Positions 44,459 through 45,728 of a stretch of DNA of 45,728 bases are shown here, in pieces; the stretch's first letter is position 1, and the number at the start of each line of letters is the position of its first letter. The stretch is taken from assembly GCF_000737195.2 (NCBI RefSeq), contig NZ_JALM01000099.1, positions 1 to 45,728 of the forward strand, given 5' to 3'. The notes under the pieces were generated by a model. The model did no database searches. It was given only the letters and a program-made list of their open reading frames with translations, and had not been told where the DNA came from. The stretch comes from Sciscionella sediminilitoris (GTDB taxonomy: Bacteria; Actinomycetota; Actinomycetes; Mycobacteriales; Pseudonocardiaceae). The position numbers and the translations under genes are program-made.

Positions 44459-44497
44459 CCTTGAAAGCCGTACCTACTCGACAGTAAGTTTATTGGC

Positions 44498-45175
44498 ATG
44501 GCGAACAACGACCGTGCCGAGGCGCTGGCGAACCCCGCGTCGCTGCGCACGAAGCAGCTACTCGACCTTCTGGACACGCTCGGACCGGAGAGCCCGGAGC
44601 TCGCTGCGCTCGACACCGAGGCCGTCGCGGCCAACATCGACCCCAACACGCTGGGCAAAGGCGACCTCACCCGGCTGCTGCTCGCCATCGACCGGCTGAG
44701 CTCCGGCGGCGGGAACGTGGACGTCACCCAGGTACAGCCGGCCACCTTTGCCAGGCTCATCGGCCGGGCAAGTAAAGGCCAGCTGGCCGACGTACTCGGA
44801 AAGCCGCGCCTTCGCACGGTCATCCTCGACGAGATTTTCCGCCGAATGGGTGAACACCTGCGGGCCGATCGGGCGGCGGACACCCGGGCCGTCGTGCACT
44901 GGCGCTTCACCGGCGGATCCGGAGAGGGCGGCTACGACAGGTACGAGACGGTCATCGAGAACGGCAGCTGTGCGGTCACGAAATCGCCGAATGCGCACGG
45001 GAAGGGGGCGACACCGCGGGTGAGCATCACGCTCACGCCCGCCGACTTCCTCCAGCTGATCACCGGGAAGGCCTCCGCCCCGCTGCTGTTCGTGACCGGC
45101 AAGCTCAAGGTCAAGGGCGACCTCGCGTTCGCGGCGGGGATGATGGGCCTTTTCGACCTGCCCAAGGCCGACTGA
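44498..45175 (+). CDS. SCP2 sterol-binding domain protein
   Basis: A 225-residue cytoplasmic protein. The N-terminal 100 residues are helical (SLRTKQLLDLLDTL, FARLIGRASKGQLADVL). The C-terminal half is SCP2-like, with VVHWRFTGGSGEGGYDRYETVIENG, TPRVSITLTPADFLQLITGKA and LKVKGDLAFAAGMMGLF, the lipid-binding fold. The ligand is likely a fatty acyl or sterol-like lipid. The ATG start lies soon after the putative operators. Confidence 0.88.
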   Translation: MANNDRAEALANPASLRTKQLLDLLDTLGPESPELAALDTEAVAANIDPNTLGKGDLTRLLLAIDRLSSGGGNVDVTQVQPATFARLIGRASKGQLADVLGKPRLRTVILDEIFRRMGEHLRADRAADTRAVVHWRFTGGSGEGGYDRYETVIENGSCAVTKSPNAHGKGATPRVSITLTPADFLQLITGKASAPLLFVTGKLKVKGDLAFAAGMMGLFDLPKAD

Positions 45176-45180
45176 CCCGG

Positions 45181-45669
45181 TCAGCTCGGCGGCAGCTCGA
45201 TCACCGTGTGCTTGTCCGCGGGCCGGTCCTTCCGTTCGCCAGGAGTGTCCGCGGGCATGTCCACGACCTCCCCGTCCACCACGGTCCCGGTGCCCCGCAT
45301 CCGTGCGGTGCGCAGACCGGGGGAGCGCCGTTCCAGCCGCCGCAGCCAGTACCCGCGCAGCAGCTTGCGGGTCGGCGGCAGCAGGAACGCGAAGCCGAGC
45401 AGATCGCTGAGGAAACCGGGCAGCATGATCGCCACCCCGCCGATCGCGATCAGCACGCCATCGGTCAGCTCCTCATGCCCCGTGCCACCCGAACGGGTCG
45501 CCGCGCCGAGCGCCGCGAACGCCCTTCGCCCCTCCCGGCGGGCCAGCCACGAACCGAGCAGCGCGCCCACGATCAGGGCGAGCAGCATCCACCAGAACCC
45601 GATCGCCCAGCTCACCGCCGCGATCGCGGCCAGTTCGAGCACCACATAGACAAGCAGAAATACGGCCAC
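45181..45669 (-). CDS. fxsA: FxsA-family membrane protein
   Basis: A 162-residue inner membrane protein with hydrophobic segments at about residues 2-20, 22-42 and 72-97, including the family blocks LLALIVGALLGSWLARREG and LIAIGGVAIMLPGFLSDLLG. The C-terminal 55 residues are charged and cytoplasmic. In Escherichia coli FxsA relieves phage T7 exclusion by F plasmid; the normal function is unknown. GTG start at 45667-45669. Confidence 0.9.
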   Translation of the reverse strand: MAVFLLVYVVLELAAIAAVSWAIGFWWMLLALIVGALLGSWLARREGRRAFAALGAATRSGGTGHEELTDGVLIAIGGVAIMLPGFLSDLLGFAFLLPPTRKLLRGYWLRRLERRSPGLRTARMRGTGTVVDGEVVDMPADTPGERKDRPADKHTVIELPPS

Positions 45670-45710
45670 ATCCGGTCAACGAACGAACCGGCCAAATCGC
45701 TCCCGAGACC

Positions 45711-45728
45711 TTGTGAGTGGTTGTGTTG
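45711..45728. repeat. Dispersed inverted repeat, copy 2 (cut by window edge)
   Basis: The last 18 bases match the first 18 bases of the left arm at 17755-17772 with one change (C to G at the tenth base). The rest lies outside the window. It is upstream of fxsA. Confidence 0.8.

Overview
The window is high-GC DNA with dense genes and many GTG starts, typical of an actinobacterium. The kinase/FHA/cell-wall cluster has the same gene order as the mycobacterial dnaA-proximal cluster. A tRNA-Leu sits beside fhaA, and pepP, dnaX, the SRP RNA and a tRNA-Ser lie together. Gene content points to Pseudonocardiales (Amycolatopsis/Saccharopolyspora-like) rather than a mycobacterium; this is inference, since no rRNA or marker comparison was possible.

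Layout. (1) 43-9801, minus strand: the cell-wall growth and signalling operon fhaA-fhaB-pstP-rodA-pbpA-pknA-pknB, with 4-base or zero-base junctions from fhaB to pknA. (2) 9912-9994: tRNA-Leu(CAG), then hairpins and a tandem repeat. (3) 10260-16892, plus strand: an accessory island between the tRNA and purC. It holds a DUF3800 protein and a five-gene operon with every junction overlapping: two separate D12-class adenine methyltransferases, an unrecognised 245-residue protein, an McrB-like AAA+ NTPase and an McrC-like/DUF2357-type PD-(D/E)XK protein. I read this as a restriction-modification system built like LlaJI, BsuMI and LlaI, and it is the best candidate here for a poorly described system. 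(4) 16889-19165: purC, a perfect 21-bp inverted repeat, and an AlgJ/AlgX-like protein. (5) 19168-26825, minus strand: a probable surface-glycan operon (methyltransferase with a beta-sandwich domain, two paralogous WQDEL membrane proteins, a 1236-residue glycosyltransferase-glycosyltransferase-FkbM fusion, an O-acetyltransferase), divergent from msrA.

(6) 27528-32224, plus strand: a less conserved region. It holds a palindromic operator-like site, a frame-disrupted small type VII-secretion-like gene, a DUF1023-type hydrolase, a lipoprotein whose start lies in a 17-bp tandem duplication, an unrecognised 344-residue protein with a possible leader ORF, and a four-helix membrane protein. (7) 32231-36742: TetR regulator, sugar porter, Gfo/Idh/MocA dehydrogenase and a divergent ROK repressor, a small sugar or polyol uptake and oxidation module. 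(8) 36747-40523: dnaX, pepP, SRP RNA and tRNA-Ser(GGA). (9) 40683-45669: VOC protein, secreted EEP nuclease, cold-shock protein, TetR regulator, SCP2-like protein and FxsA. The rho-independent terminator of the cold-shock gene lies inside the signal-peptide codons of the nuclease gene. The last 18 bases repeat one arm of the inverted repeat near purC, so that repeat is dispersed.

No integrase, transposase, CRISPR array or rRNA was seen.
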